Shown: positions 35,962-46,204, counted from the first letter of the stretch. The stretch is DNA of 64,000 nucleotides from Arcticimaribacter sp965277835 (GCA_965277835.1 OZ255841.1:806001-870000); one strand, 5' to 3'. The notes: generated by a model not told the origin, from the sequence alone. Program-made: numbers and translations.

Positions 35962-38307
35962 ATGAAAATTCAATTATTCTTAATTACATTAGTCTTATCA
36001 ATGGGTGTCTATGCCCAAAAAAAAGATAGCAAAAAATCTCTTAAAAGTATTGACTCAATAACCAAAGAGATGACTCCAAATAAAGGGTTAATAACAACTT
36101 ATCTTGATGAAGAAAATCATTTATATTTCGAAATTGATAGCACTTTATTAAATAAAGACCTGCTCGTTGTTTCTCGAATTGCACAAATACCTGCAAACTA
36201 TTCCCCCTATACTAATGCTGGTTCTAAGATTGCTCAACAAGTAATTCGGTTTATTAAAAAAGGAAAAAAAATTATTTGGAAACAAATATCATATAGCAAT
36301 GTAGCCTCAGAAGAAGATCCTATTAGTTTAAGCGTTGCCGAGAATAATTTTCAGCCTATTATAGCTGCATTTGACATTAAAAACAAAGAAGAAAATAAAT
36401 TCTTAATAGACGTTAGCAAATATTATTTAAACGACTCTCCAGGTTTTAATGTTATTCGAAAAAAGCAAAAAGAGGACTATAAAATTGGTGGAGTTGATAA
36501 AAATAGAAGTTTCATTGACAGTGCAAAAAGCTTTCCTAAGAATACCGAAATCTTACATACGCTTACATTCAGTGCATCAAAAGCACCTAGGGCAAACCCT
36601 AGTAAAACGTTTAGCTTCCAAATAAATCATTCTTTTATTGCTCTACCAGAAAATCCAATGAAAATAAGATATGAAGACATGAGAGTAGGCTGGTTTTCAA
36701 TTAGTAAAATAGATTATAGTTCTGGTGCTTTAAAGTCTGATAAAATTGAACTGATAAGAAGATGGCGTTTAGAACCCAAAGACCCAGAGGCTTATATGCG
36801 AGGAGAACTAGTAGAACCTGTAAAACCTATTGTATATTACTTAGACCCTGCTACTCCACTTAAATGGCGTCCGTATTTTAAATTAGGGATTGAGGATTGG
36901 AATACTGCTTTTGAAAAAGCAGGCTTTAAAAATGCAATTTTAGCCAAAGACCCTCCAACACTAGAAGAAGACCCCAACTTTAGCCCCGAAGATATTCGCT
37001 ATTCTACTGTAAGGTATGTTGCTTCAACAACTAGAAATGCAATTGGTCCAAGTGTTTCTGACCCAAGAACAGGAGAAATTATTGAAAGTGATATTATTTG
37101 GTACCACAATCATCTTCGCTCTTATCGTAATCGATATTTATTAGAAACCGCTGCTGCTAACCCAAAAGCAAGAACACTCGATACACCCAAAGAAGAAATT
37201 GGAGAAACAATACGCAGAGTCATCTCCCATGAAGTAGGGCACGCTCTAGGGTTACCTCATAACATGAAAGCTAGTTCAGCTTATCCTGTAGATTCTCTAC
37301 GTTCTGGGACATTTACCCAAAAAATGGGGATAGCATCAACTATTATGGATTATGCACGGTTCAATTATGTTGCCCAGCCTGGAGATAAAAACATTCGTTT
37401 TATAAGACAATTAGGACCATACGATGATTATGCAATTGAATGGGGATACCGTTATTTTGGCAATAAAACCGTAGATGAAGAAACTGCCGAACTAAAGTCT
37501 TTTGTTGACAGCAAATCCTTAGACCCTGTATATATGTTTGGCGGACGCGGAATAGACCCGAACTCTCAAACCGAAAATATTGGGGACGATCCTATAAAAG
37601 CTAGTAATTATGGGCTGAAAAATCTTAGAATTGTTGCCAAAAACTTAGCAGATTGGACTTTAGAAAAAGATAGTAATTACAATGATTTGAACGAATTGTA
37701 TGGCGAAATGATACGCATATATAGACTATATATTTACCATGTACATCGTATCATTGGAGGAGTACATCAAACCCTTCATCATACAAACCAAGAAGGTGTT
37801 GTTACTTATAAAAATACCAACAAAGCAGAACAATTAAGAGCCTTAAATTTTCTAAACCAAGAATTATGGAATACCCCAAGTTGGTTGATGGATCCAAATT
37901 TAATTTCGAATATAAATAACAAAGGAAATTTAAATCTTATTCAAAACTTGCAACGTGCCGCACTAAATAGATTATTATCCGAAGAGAGGTTAAACAGAAT
38001 GTTATCTACAAATCAAACTTTAGTTGGACAAGGTTTAGAGGTTCAAATAATGATCGATACTCTATTCAACCACATTTTTAATAATAGAACACAAGCTGAC
38101 ATCTATGAACGTGCACTCCAACTCAATTTTATAGAGCAAATAAAAGTATTAAAAGAAAATGAAGATTTACACCCAGAAATAAAGGTGTATCTAAATACAC
38201 TTCAGAGTAATATTAATAAATGGGCAAAGAAGAATAAAAACACTTCAGACAAAGTGTTAAAAGCTCATTTTGAATATTGCTACAAACAAAGTAATGAGAG
38301 TGCCTAA
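35962..38307 (+). CDS. Secreted zinc metalloprotease (DUF5117/DUF5118 family)
   Basis: 781 residues with a signal peptide (MKIQLFLITLVLSMGVYAQ). The active site is HEVGHALGLPHN with zinc ligands His423 and His427 and catalytic Glu424, followed by the third ligand and a Met-turn-like STIMDYARFNY. The N-terminal strand region (GLITTYLDEENHLYFEIDSTLLNKDLLVVSRI) and the C-terminal helical part match the DUF5117/DUF5118/DUF4953 arrangement seen in Bacteroidota. It is exported to the periplasm or beyond; the substrate is unknown. It stands alone between two terminators or gaps. Confidence 0.88.
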   Translation: MKIQLFLITLVLSMGVYAQKKDSKKSLKSIDSITKEMTPNKGLITTYLDEENHLYFEIDSTLLNKDLLVVSRIAQIPANYSPYTNAGSKIAQQVIRFIKKGKKIIWKQISYSNVASEEDPISLSVAENNFQPIIAAFDIKNKEENKFLIDVSKYYLNDSPGFNVIRKKQKEDYKIGGVDKNRSFIDSAKSFPKNTEILHTLTFSASKAPRANPSKTFSFQINHSFIALPENPMKIRYEDMRVGWFSISKIDYSSGALKSDKIELIRRWRLEPKDPEAYMRGELVEPVKPIVYYLDPATPLKWRPYFKLGIEDWNTAFEKAGFKNAILAKDPPTLEEDPNFSPEDIRYSTVRYVASTTRNAIGPSVSDPRTGEIIESDIIWYHNHLRSYRNRYLLETAAANPKARTLDTPKEEIGETIRRVISHEVGHALGLPHNMKASSAYPVDSLRSGTFTQKMGIASTIMDYARFNYVAQPGDKNIRFIRQLGPYDDYAIEWGYRYFGNKTVDEETAELKSFVDSKSLDPVYMFGGRGIDPNSQTENIGDDPIKASNYGLKNLRIVAKNLADWTLEKDSNYNDLNELYGEMIRIYRLYIYHVHRIIGGVHQTLHHTNQEGVVTYKNTNKAEQLRALNFLNQELWNTPSWLMDPNLISNINNKGNLNLIQNLQRAALNRLLSEERLNRMLSTNQTLVGQGLEVQIMIDTLFNHIFNNRTQADIYERALQLNFIEQIKVLKENEDLHPEIKVYLNTLQSNINKWAKKNKNTSDKVLKAHFEYCYKQSNESA

Positions 38308-38386
38308 AATAAATTTATAAAAAGTTTTATCTATGTAGGACTTTTACATATTTTTTATAAGTTTACAATCAATAATAAATTTTTCT

Positions 38387-38806
38387 ATGTCTATATCTGA
38401 TATTTATTCTTCTGGTTTTAAAAAACGTAATCGAGGTCATTTTGCAGCAATTGTGCGTATAGCACTATCCGATGGTTTTATTAGCAGTGAAGAGAAACAA
38501 ATTTTAAAGCGTTTAGCGGTTAATCTTGAAATTGAAAAAGATGAATTTAAGTATATCCTAAATAACGCAGATCAATACCCTATTAATCCTCCATCAAGTC
38601 AAGAAAGAAGAATTGAACGTCTATATGATCTTTCTGTTATGATATATGCAGATAATATTGTGTTCGAAGAAGAACGATTACTCTTAAAAAAATTAATTAT
38701 AGGGATAGGTTTCAAATTTGAAGACGCTGATTCTATTGTAGAAAAAGCATTAACATTAATAAGTAATAAAGCAAGTCAATCCGAATTTATGGATGCTTTT
38801 GAATAG
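38387..38806 (+). CDS. TerB-like protein
   Basis: 139 residues, all-helical. The TerB/DjlA-type signature is visible twice: RIALSDGFISSEEKQILKRLA and VMIYADNIVFEEERLLLKKLI, each with an acidic metal-binding-like turn (SDGFISSEE). Cytosolic; the role of TerB alone outside the ter operon is unclear. It converges on the DUF6174 gene with only six bases between the stops. Confidence 0.75.
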   Translation: MSISDIYSSGFKKRNRGHFAAIVRIALSDGFISSEEKQILKRLAVNLEIEKDEFKYILNNADQYPINPPSSQERRIERLYDLSVMIYADNIVFEEERLLLKKLIIGIGFKFEDADSIVEKALTLISNKASQSEFMDAFE

Positions 38807-38826
38807 CCTCTGCTATTTATTTTTTG
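38802..38826 (+). terminator. Terminator spanning two converging stop codons
   Basis: Arms AATAGC (38802-38807) and GCTATT (38812-38817) with a CTCT loop, then a T-rich tail TATTTTTT. The hairpin contains the TerB stop (38804-38806) and the DUF6174 stop (38813-38815). Confidence 0.55.
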
Positions 38827-39262
38827 ATATTGAAAAATCAGTGAACTTATATGTTGTTTCCTCATCTGCTATTCGAGCATCGATATCGAAATAAATATAA
38901 GTAGGAAACCCATAAATAGAGTCGTACTCAATTTTAGCCTCTGCAACTCCTTTATTTATCTTAGTTTCGATATAATCAAAACTTTTTAATACACTAAGAT
39001 AGTCTGGGTGTTTACTTCTATCAAATTTTTCGCCATCAACCAATGTAACTTCCCCATTTTCAACTGTTACTCTACGAGGTAGAACATAATCGGGCGAACA
39101 ATAACAAAATATTTTTTGAGTAAAACTATATGAATCAATTCCCGTTTTCTGCCATAACTCTTTTTTTATTACAAGTGTTTCTAAAGTAGTTTGTCCATTA
39201 ACGGCTTCGGTTTTAAAGCAAATAAAAATCGTTAAACCTATATACAGTATATAATTCTTCAT
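38813..39262 (-). CDS. DUF6174-type secreted protein
   Basis: 149 residues with a signal peptide (MKNYILYIGLTIFICFKTEAVNGQ). The core YSFTQKIFCYCSPDYVLPRRVTVENGEV carries the two close Cys of the DUF6174 pattern and is followed by IEYDSIYGFPTYIYFDIDARIADEETTYKF. Probably periplasmic. No enzymatic motif is seen; function unknown. The EamA gene lies 21 bases upstream on the same strand, so it may share a transcript. Confidence 0.7.
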   Translation of the reverse strand: MKNYILYIGLTIFICFKTEAVNGQTTLETLVIKKELWQKTGIDSYSFTQKIFCYCSPDYVLPRRVTVENGEVTLVDGEKFDRSKHPDYLSVLKSFDYIETKINKGVAEAKIEYDSIYGFPTYIYFDIDARIADEETTYKFTDFSISKNK

Positions 39263-39283
39263 ACGCTCAAAATTTTAATAATT

Positions 39284-40138
39284 TTATTTGCTTCTTAAAC
39301 TCTCAACAAAAACAGTAAAAAGAATAATACTCCCTCCTATATAAATATTAAAGGTAGGTATTTCATTTAAAAAGATAAAGGCAAGAATAATGCCAAAAAT
39401 AGGTTGCAAACTACTAATTATACTAGCAGTGCTAGCTAAAAAGTAGCGTAAACTTCTAACAAAAAGGGTGTGCCCTATTGCTGTAGTTAAAATCGCTAGT
39501 AAAAGTAAATATGGGAATTGAGATGGAATTTCTGAAATATTCATAAAGAACAAACAAGGAATTAAAATAACACTTACAATAGCTGTTTGATGTAGCATAA
39601 TTACAATTCCATTATAATCTTTCATATATGGCTTTAAAAGTAACGTACGTAAAGAATAAAACAAAGCTGAGAAAAGCCCACAAATTATACCTTTAACTAC
39701 GCCGCTATCTAAACTAAACTCTGGAACAAGTATATAAATTCCAATAAGAACAAAAACACCAAGAATAACTTGTATAAAACTAAGCTTAGACTTCGCGAAA
39801 AAAGGTTCTAGTAAAGTAGTAATAATTGGAAAAGTATATAACGATAATACACCAATACTCACATTAGAAAGTTTAAGTGCATAGAAATAAGTTACCCAAT
39901 GGGCAGCTAAAAGAATACCGCTAAGCAACAAACTAGGTATATCTTTATTTGATTTAACACCTATGTTTATTCCCTTATACTTGCAGTAAAGTAACAGAAC
40001 AAGGAAAGCCAAAAAAGAGCGGCACCATATAATTACTGGTGGGTCTAATGCAATATATTTTCCGAGTACTCCAGAAGTACTAATCAACAAAGTAGCAAGA
40101 AGTAATTCTAAAAAATGGTTATAATAACTTTTCTTCAT
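39284..40138 (-). CDS. EamA/DMT family transporter
   Basis: 284 residues with about ten transmembrane segments in two EamA repeats (first around FLELLLATLLISTSGVLGKYIALDPPVIIWCRSFLAFL, second from GVVKGIICGLFSALFYSLRTLLLKPYM). It is a drug/metabolite exporter type; the substrate is not predictable. It ends 21 bases before the DUF6174 gene and starts 9 bases after the CcsBA gene on the same strand. Confidence 0.85.
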   Translation of the reverse strand: MKKSYYNHFLELLLATLLISTSGVLGKYIALDPPVIIWCRSFLAFLVLLLYCKYKGINIGVKSNKDIPSLLLSGILLAAHWVTYFYALKLSNVSIGVLSLYTFPIITTLLEPFFAKSKLSFIQVILGVFVLIGIYILVPEFSLDSGVVKGIICGLFSALFYSLRTLLLKPYMKDYNGIVIMLHQTAIVSVILIPCLFFMNISEIPSQFPYLLLLAILTTAIGHTLFVRSLRYFLASTASIISSLQPIFGIILAFIFLNEIPTFNIYIGGSIILFTVFVESLRSK

Positions 40139-40147
40139 GCTTAGGTA

Positions 40148-43100
40148 TTACCTATACATTTTTTTATATCTCCAATAAGAAACTATTCCTAAAACTAGAA
40201 TAAATAAAACAGCGTAATACACAAAATCGGGAGTAATAATTTTATCTCCGCTTGCATAAGAATGCAATCCTGCTAAATAAAAATTTACTCCAAAATAAGT
40301 CATCATAATACTAGCAAAGGCTACAATACTCGACAAATTAAATATCCATTTCCCTCTCAAAAAAGGGATTAATCGCATGTGAATAACAAAGGCATAAATC
40401 ATTATGCTTATTAGTGCCCAAGTTTCTTTGGGATCCCAGCCCCAATATCGGCCCCAGCTCTCGTTAGCCCACATACCTCCTAAAAAATTTCCGATAGTTA
40501 ACATAACCAAACCCACAGTAAGCGAAAGTTCATTGACAATTGTCAATTCCTTAATATTAATTTCTATTCGTTTCTTATTTTTAGAGTTTGTCAGTATAAT
40601 TAAAAACAAAACAACAATACCAATAATCATGCTTAGTGTAAAAGGACCATAGCTCCCTACAATTACAGCAACATGAATCATCAACCAATAACTATCTAGT
40701 ACTGGTTGTAAATTAGCTATAGCTGGGTCCATCCAATTCCAATGCGCAATCATCAAAATCATTGAAGTTACAAAAGTCGTGGCTGCCATAGTAAGATCGG
40801 ACTTTCTGCCGAACGCTAAGCCAAAAAACATAGTCGCCCAAGCTACATAAATCATAGACTCATATGCGTCACTCCAAGGTGCATGCCCCGAAATATACCA
40901 TCGTGCAATAAGCCCTGCGGTATGGAGAACAAATAGCAAAACAATAGATGATTTAAAAAAAGTAACACTTCTTCTTATCCATGTAGCAGTTTTAAAAATC
41001 TGAACTATCAAAATCAAGAAAAAAAGTGTCCCAACATAGAGATACCAGCTAAATAATTTCTTGAAAACATCGTATTTGTTATATAAAATTTCTGCTTTCA
41101 CCCTATCTTCACTAGGCAGTACCTTAGACCCAAAACGTTTTTGAAAACCCGCTATACTTTGCAATAACTCCCCTGCTTGTTGATAATCAGTAGTAGATTT
41201 CCCTGCGCGAAGAGATTGAAAATATAAGGGTAAAACATTATGTACATATAAGGAGTCTGCCCCTTTAAAATTAGCTTCTTTAAGTTCTGGAAAAGACACC
41301 CATTTATTATTCTTGTCATTAGGAATAGGAAATATGCGAAGTAACTTTCCTTCCAAAGCTGAATATAACAAATTAACACGTTTATCAACTTCTATAAAAT
41401 CTTTTTGAAACTGATTAGGTATTGATGCTCTGTAAGCTTTTTCTAAATGAGGAGCTAATTTATACGTCCCTGTTGCATCAAAAAACGAAGTAAGCGAAAC
41501 ATACTTGTCTTTTGAGTTTACGCCTATAATAGACCTTATAGAATCATTCCCTCGTTTCAAATAAATAAACGGAATGTTATACCAAACAAAAGGACTATTT
41601 AATATAGATAAAAGTACTTGATCAGAGTTTAAATTTTTATAAGTATCCGATTTACTAACTTTTCTAAGCAATTCAGATGAAAATGTATTTGCAGGTTTCA
41701 TCCTACCTCCCAAGTCTTGAATTACTAAAGACCCGAATTTTTCTGCGTGTTCTTTTGGGAATGCATCAGCTATTACTAAAGAATCGAAATTAACACTTGC
41801 CTTAGGGTGTCTGTCATTGTTTTGGCTCCATGCAAAAGATGAACTTATCAAAAACAATACTACAAGTTGGCTCTTCTTCAACTTAAGTTTATCTAAATTT
41901 TTTGTAAGGGTTTTAAAACGCGTTTTGCCAATAAAGAAAATTCCCATTAAACTTATATACAATAAAAAGTATCCTATATAGGTTACCCAAGTTCCCCAAA
42001 AGTCATGATTTACCGATAGTATAGTTCCTTTTTCATCAGGCGAAAAAGAAGATTGGAAAAAACGGTATCCTTCATGATCTAATACATGATTCATAAAGAT
42101 ATCATAATCAAAACGTTCTGTCGATTCAACAATAATTCTACTTTTAAAAGACGAATAGCTTTTCTCAGTTCCAGGGTAACGCTCTGCTATAAAATCATTT
42201 AAACGAATATTAAATGGTAGTTCAAGTGACCTAGAACCATATTTTACATTAAACTCTAAGTTTCCTACTTTTATTTTCTTATAATTATTTGTAATTCCTT
42301 TACCTCCTAAAACCGTAATTAGTTTGGATGTGTCTTGAGTTTTTATCTCTAAACGTAACGCGTCTTGTTCTAAATCTTGCCCTTGCTCTGCTTTAACAAT
42401 ATCAAATTTCCCTCGCAATACAGGTTCGGGGATTACAAATTGAAAATTAGGGAGCGTATATAAAGAACGAAGGTTTAAAGGTTGAATACTATCTTTTATC
42501 AATTTACCTTCGAACTGGTCTGCCATACGCATAAACGTTCCTTCAAAAGGGGAACTTACGTAATACGCTCCATCAATTACTTCGATATTAGTAGCCCCAT
42601 CGATGGGGTTGTTTAAAGTAAAAAGAAGATTATGAATATTAACAACCTCACCTTCTTTTAAGTAATGATCGTGCCTGTTACCGTCACTTGCTTCTACAAT
42701 TTTTAAATACCGTTCCCCCTCAGAATCAAGTACCAAGCCCTCAGTTGCATTCTCCATATAATCAACAAAGTGAATGGAAAAATCATTGCCTTTAAAATCA
42801 TCCTTAATAACAAAATCGTGCGCCACATGTTCCGACAAAAGCATTTTTTTATTTATAGCCTTTCGCAACGCTTTACCCTCGAAATCACCATCCACCAAAA
42901 TATCTAAATACGTTTTCTCCGATAAAAACACATTTGTAGATTCTCCTTCACGAATAGGCATAACACCTTCATAACCTATATAACGCGTAATAAATGCGCC
43001 TATTAAAATCAATATAAAAGAAAGGTGAATACACAAAACTGCCCATTTTTCTTTACGGAATAATTTATACTTAAACATATTGGCAATAAAACTAAACACG

Positions 43101-43273
43101 AATAGAACCATGATTAGCTCAAACCACCATGCATTATAAATCCAAATTTTTGCAGCATCGGTCGAATACCAACTTTCTAAAAAAGTTCCTATACCCATAG
43201 CAGTAGGAAAAGCTACAAAAAGGAGAATCATTAAACGATTAGAAGTAAGGTAACTAAGTAGTTTTTCTTTCAT
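40148..43273 (-). CDS. ccsBA: Fused cytochrome c biogenesis protein (CcsB-CcsA / ResB-ResC)
   Basis: 1041 residues. The N-terminal part is CcsB/ResB-like: membrane helices and a periplasmic region (about 130-430). An internal periplasmic section of over 200 residues follows (about 480-720; includes the DLGGRMKPANTFSSELLRKV pattern). The C-terminal CcsA/ResC part has about eight helices with the tryptophan-rich haem-handling motif WGRYWGWDPKETWAL and flanking His residues (AHWNW, MIHVAV, MRL). The protein exports haem and attaches it to apocytochromes c in the system II pathway. ATG 43273 is preferred over the TTG one codon earlier. Thiol-reducing partners are not nearby. Confidence 0.9.
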   Translation of the reverse strand: MKEKLLSYLTSNRLMILLFVAFPTAMGIGTFLESWYSTDAAKIWIYNAWWFELIMVLFVFSFIANMFKYKLFRKEKWAVLCIHLSFILILIGAFITRYIGYEGVMPIREGESTNVFLSEKTYLDILVDGDFEGKALRKAINKKMLLSEHVAHDFVIKDDFKGNDFSIHFVDYMENATEGLVLDSEGERYLKIVEASDGNRHDHYLKEGEVVNIHNLLFTLNNPIDGATNIEVIDGAYYVSSPFEGTFMRMADQFEGKLIKDSIQPLNLRSLYTLPNFQFVIPEPVLRGKFDIVKAEQGQDLEQDALRLEIKTQDTSKLITVLGGKGITNNYKKIKVGNLEFNVKYGSRSLELPFNIRLNDFIAERYPGTEKSYSSFKSRIIVESTERFDYDIFMNHVLDHEGYRFFQSSFSPDEKGTILSVNHDFWGTWVTYIGYFLLYISLMGIFFIGKTRFKTLTKNLDKLKLKKSQLVVLFLISSSFAWSQNNDRHPKASVNFDSLVIADAFPKEHAEKFGSLVIQDLGGRMKPANTFSSELLRKVSKSDTYKNLNSDQVLLSILNSPFVWYNIPFIYLKRGNDSIRSIIGVNSKDKYVSLTSFFDATGTYKLAPHLEKAYRASIPNQFQKDFIEVDKRVNLLYSALEGKLLRIFPIPNDKNNKWVSFPELKEANFKGADSLYVHNVLPLYFQSLRAGKSTTDYQQAGELLQSIAGFQKRFGSKVLPSEDRVKAEILYNKYDVFKKLFSWYLYVGTLFFLILIVQIFKTATWIRRSVTFFKSSIVLLFVLHTAGLIARWYISGHAPWSDAYESMIYVAWATMFFGLAFGRKSDLTMAATTFVTSMILMIAHWNWMDPAIANLQPVLDSYWLMIHVAVIVGSYGPFTLSMIIGIVVLFLIILTNSKNKKRIEINIKELTIVNELSLTVGLVMLTIGNFLGGMWANESWGRYWGWDPKETWALISIMIYAFVIHMRLIPFLRGKWIFNLSSIVAFASIMMTYFGVNFYLAGLHSYASGDKIITPDFVYYAVLFILVLGIVSYWRYKKMYR

Positions 43274-43449
43274 CAAAAGGGAGTAAATAATTGCGTATAA
43301 AGATACTTCTTGTTTTTTATTTTGACTTTAAAAGAAGTTAAATATTGAATATGATAATTATCTTGAATTTTTCAATCCTTTTTATTTATTAAATTAGTTA
43401 TTTAATCACGTAATTATTCTTGTACAATACTATTAGAAACGAGCATAAA

Positions 43450-44046
43450 ATGAATGAACAGATTTTAAAATCATATATAGAACTTGGGAATAATAAAGTT
43501 TCACTCATCCCTTTTGAGGATTTGAGGAACCAGGAACTTAAAGAAATTATTTTCAATGACACTATTTGGAAATATATGGGAATGTATATACGAACAGAAT
43601 TGGATTTTGAAAATTATCTACAGAATACAATTAGAGATAAAGAAAATGGGCTTTGTTACCCATTCTTAATTATCGATAAACAAAGTGGTCAAGTAGCAGG
43701 AAGTACTAGATATGGATATTTGAATACTGCAAGTGAAAAATGTGAAATCGGTTGGACTTGGTATGGGGAGAAATTTCAAGGAACTGGTTTAAACAAGGCT
43801 TGTAAATATGAACTGCTAAAATTTGGGTTTGAAAATATTGGATTTAGGCGAATACAATTTAGTGCAGACCAAGAAAATATACGTTCACAAAAAGCAATTG
43901 AAAAATTAGGAGCAATAAAAGAAGGTGTTTTTAGAAACAATTATATCGATTCTAATGGGCAAAGCAGAAATGACGTTTATTTCAGTATAATTAAAGAAGA
44001 TTGGGACAAATTAAAACAAGAACGGTTCGAAGAATTTCAAATATAA
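43450..44046 (+). CDS. GNAT N-acetyltransferase, RimJ/RimL type
   Basis: 198 residues. GNAT fold of the ribosomal-protein/amino-acid N-acetyltransferase type: GSTRYGYLN, the CoA-loop FQGTGLNKACKYELLKFGFENIGFRRIQFSADQENIRSQKAIEKLGAIKEG, then YFSIIKEDW. The longer ORF start at 43420 (TTG) adds nothing conserved; ATG 43450 is used. It ends only 3 bases from the stop of the KDG kinase gene on the other strand. Substrate unknown. Confidence 0.82.
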   Translation: MNEQILKSYIELGNNKVSLIPFEDLRNQELKEIIFNDTIWKYMGMYIRTELDFENYLQNTIRDKENGLCYPFLIIDKQSGQVAGSTRYGYLNTASEKCEIGWTWYGEKFQGTGLNKACKYELLKFGFENIGFRRIQFSADQENIRSQKAIEKLGAIKEGVFRNNYIDSNGQSRNDVYFSIIKEDWDKLKQERFEEFQI

Positions 44047-44049
44047 TAT

Positions 44050-45054
44050 CTAGCGATTGAAACGTGCAGAAGTGTTGCCTTCTAATAATCCTATAACTTC
44101 TTTTACTGTTGCATAATTAACATCACCTTCATAGGTGTGTTTTAAAGCACATGCCGCATTTGCAAACCGCAACGATTTATAATCGTCATATTTTTGTAAC
44201 CCATAGATTATCCCTGCTGCAAAAGCATCTCCTGTGCCTATTCGATCTACAATATGTGTTATTTCTAAGGCTTCGGTTTGCTTAAACTCTTTTCCGTTCC
44301 ACATTCTAGAGTTTATTTTATGCCAAGAGGCGTTTAAAGCAGTTCTAACCTTATCAAAAACTTTTTCTATTGAGGGGAATCTTTCAATCAGCATTTTACT
44401 TGCTTGTATAAAATCTTCATCAGACGATTTAAAATTTGTGCCAAGTACTTCATTCATTTCATTGACACCGCCTATATAAATGTTAGAATAGTTAAGTAAC
44501 TCGGTTAAAATAGTTTTAGGGTCTTCGCCATATTTCCATAAACCACTTCTATATGTGGGGTCGGTAGAGACTACTATACCTTTTTTATTAGCCATTATTA
44601 AACCTTCTTTCAAGGTTTGATAAGCCCCTTTACATAGTGCGGGTGTAATGCCTGTCCAGTGAAACCATTTACCTTTTTTTAAAGCCTTATCCCAATCTAT
44701 CATTGACGGTTTTATCTCTGAAAAAGAAGAGTGTGACCTGTTATAAGAAATTGAACTAGGCCGCATTACTGCACCTACTTCTAAAAAATATACGCCCAAA
44801 GGTCTTTTAGAATAAACTAGTGATGAGGTGTCAACCCCAAATTTATTTATATAAGAAACTGCTGTGTCTCCAATAAAATCATCGGAAATACAACTCACGT
44901 GCTTTACTTCTTCGCCAAAATTAGCAATTGAAATACCTACATTTAACTCTGTGCCGCCAAAATATAACTCTAATACATTTGATTGAATAAATTTTTTGTT
45001 ACCCCTAGGAGATAACCGCATTAATACCTCGCCAAAAGTGATAATTTGATTCAT
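44050..45054 (-). CDS. kdgK: 2-dehydro-3-deoxygluconokinase (PfkB family)
   Basis: 334 residues. Ribokinase/PfkB fold: the N-terminal GEVLMRLSPRG and FGGTELNVGISIANFG (residues 31-46), and the anion hole/catalytic Asp motif DRIGTGDAFAAGIIYGL (about residues 271-287). The SPRG...GGTELN pattern and GVYFLEVGAVMRPSSISYNRSHS resemble KDG kinases acting on 2-keto-3-deoxygluconate in pectin/alginate breakdown. No aldolase or polysaccharide lyase genes are adjacent in the window, so the sugar is not confirmed by context. A TATATTTG box at 45099-45106 could be its -7 element. Confidence 0.78.
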   Translation of the reverse strand: MNQIITFGEVLMRLSPRGNKKFIQSNVLELYFGGTELNVGISIANFGEEVKHVSCISDDFIGDTAVSYINKFGVDTSSLVYSKRPLGVYFLEVGAVMRPSSISYNRSHSSFSEIKPSMIDWDKALKKGKWFHWTGITPALCKGAYQTLKEGLIMANKKGIVVSTDPTYRSGLWKYGEDPKTILTELLNYSNIYIGGVNEMNEVLGTNFKSSDEDFIQASKMLIERFPSIEKVFDKVRTALNASWHKINSRMWNGKEFKQTEALEITHIVDRIGTGDAFAAGIIYGLQKYDDYKSLRFANAACALKHTYEGDVNYATVKEVIGLLEGNTSARFNR

Positions 45055-45299
45055 ATTAAACTACTGAATTGTATGAGCGTAAATTTAAAATTTAATGGCA
45101 AATATATTTAAGTTCTACCAGTTTTTTATTTCACCCCCCTCTACCCCATCAATTAAAAAAACAAGTTACATCAAAAATTAATAAGCCCTATAAGATTTTT
45201 TATCAAGTCTATTTTATTTACTAAATTTAGTTTCTAAACATATAATTAACCTTATTCATACCATATTTACTATGGGTAACCCTAACCAATATTAAAACC

Positions 45300-46187
45300 A
45301 TGGAAAAGCTAAACAAGAAAAACATTAACCCTGAAGTTTTCGATTTATATGATGACTATGCGCATAATAAATTGGAGCGGAGGCAATTCATTGAAAAACT
45401 ATCATTATACGCAGTTGGAGGTCTTACTGTTCCTACTTTACTTAGTTTTCTTATGCCTAATTATTTAGATTCTATTCTAGTAAAACAAAACGACCCAAGA
45501 TTAACGTCAAACTATATTACCTACGACTCCCCAAAAGGTGGAGGAGAAATTCGCGGGCTACTCTCTAAACCTAAAGATATAAAAACTAAACTACCAGGAA
45601 TTGTTGTAGTGCACGAAAACAGGGGGCTTAACCCGTATATAGAAGATGTAGGAAGACGAGCTGCCTTAGAAGGTTTTATAACTATTGCACCAGATGCTCT
45701 ATGGCCTTTGGGAGGTTACCCTGGCAACGATGATGATGGACGAACACTGCAACGCAAACGTGACAGAAACGAAATGCTCGAAGATTTTATTGCTGCCTAT
45801 AATTACCTCGCTTCCCACGAGAATTGTACTGGCAAAATTGGAGTTGTCGGGTTTTGCTTTGGAGGGTGGATATCTAATATGATGGCGACTAAGCTGCCTA
45901 ATCTATCCGCAGCCGTTCCTTTTTATGGAGGGCAACCATCCGCCGAAGACGTTGCAAATATTAAAGCTCCCCTTTTACTGCAATATGCTGCATTAGACGA
46001 AAGGGTTAATGCTGGGTGGCCAGATTATGAAAAAGCGCTTAAAGAAAATAATGTTGAACATACCGCACATATATACCCCGATGTAAAACATGGTTTTCAT
46101 AACAACTCAACACCAAGGTATGATGAAGATGCAGCAAACTTAGCATGGAAACGAACAATAGATTTTTTTAACGATAAGCTTAAATAA
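45300..46187 (+). CDS. Dienelactone hydrolase family protein with a Tat-like N-terminus
   Basis: 295 residues. Alpha/beta hydrolase of the dienelactone type: Cys nucleophile in GVVGFCFGGW (near residue 185), Asp in YAALDERV, His in VKHGFHNN. The N-terminus carries ERRQFIEKLSLYAVGGLTVPTLLSFL, a twin-arginine pair followed by a hydrophobic stretch, so it may be exported by Tat, as known for YghX-like relatives. It sits 17 bases from the stop of the convergent haemoglobin gene. The substrate is unknown. Confidence 0.83.
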   Translation: MEKLNKKNINPEVFDLYDDYAHNKLERRQFIEKLSLYAVGGLTVPTLLSFLMPNYLDSILVKQNDPRLTSNYITYDSPKGGGEIRGLLSKPKDIKTKLPGIVVVHENRGLNPYIEDVGRRAALEGFITIAPDALWPLGGYPGNDDDGRTLQRKRDRNEMLEDFIAAYNYLASHENCTGKIGVVGFCFGGWISNMMATKLPNLSAAVPFYGGQPSAEDVANIKAPLLLQYAALDERVNAGWPDYEKALKENNVEHTAHIYPDVKHGFHNNSTPRYDEDAANLAWKRTIDFFNDKLK

Positions 46188-46204
46188 TTTATTGGCTATT
46201 AAAC

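Noticed and set aside
45055..45299. Possible small gene or RNA in the 245-bp divergent gap
   Set aside because: No ORF with a start and coding-like composition, no conserved fold seen; only the TATATTTG box near 45099 was worth noting.
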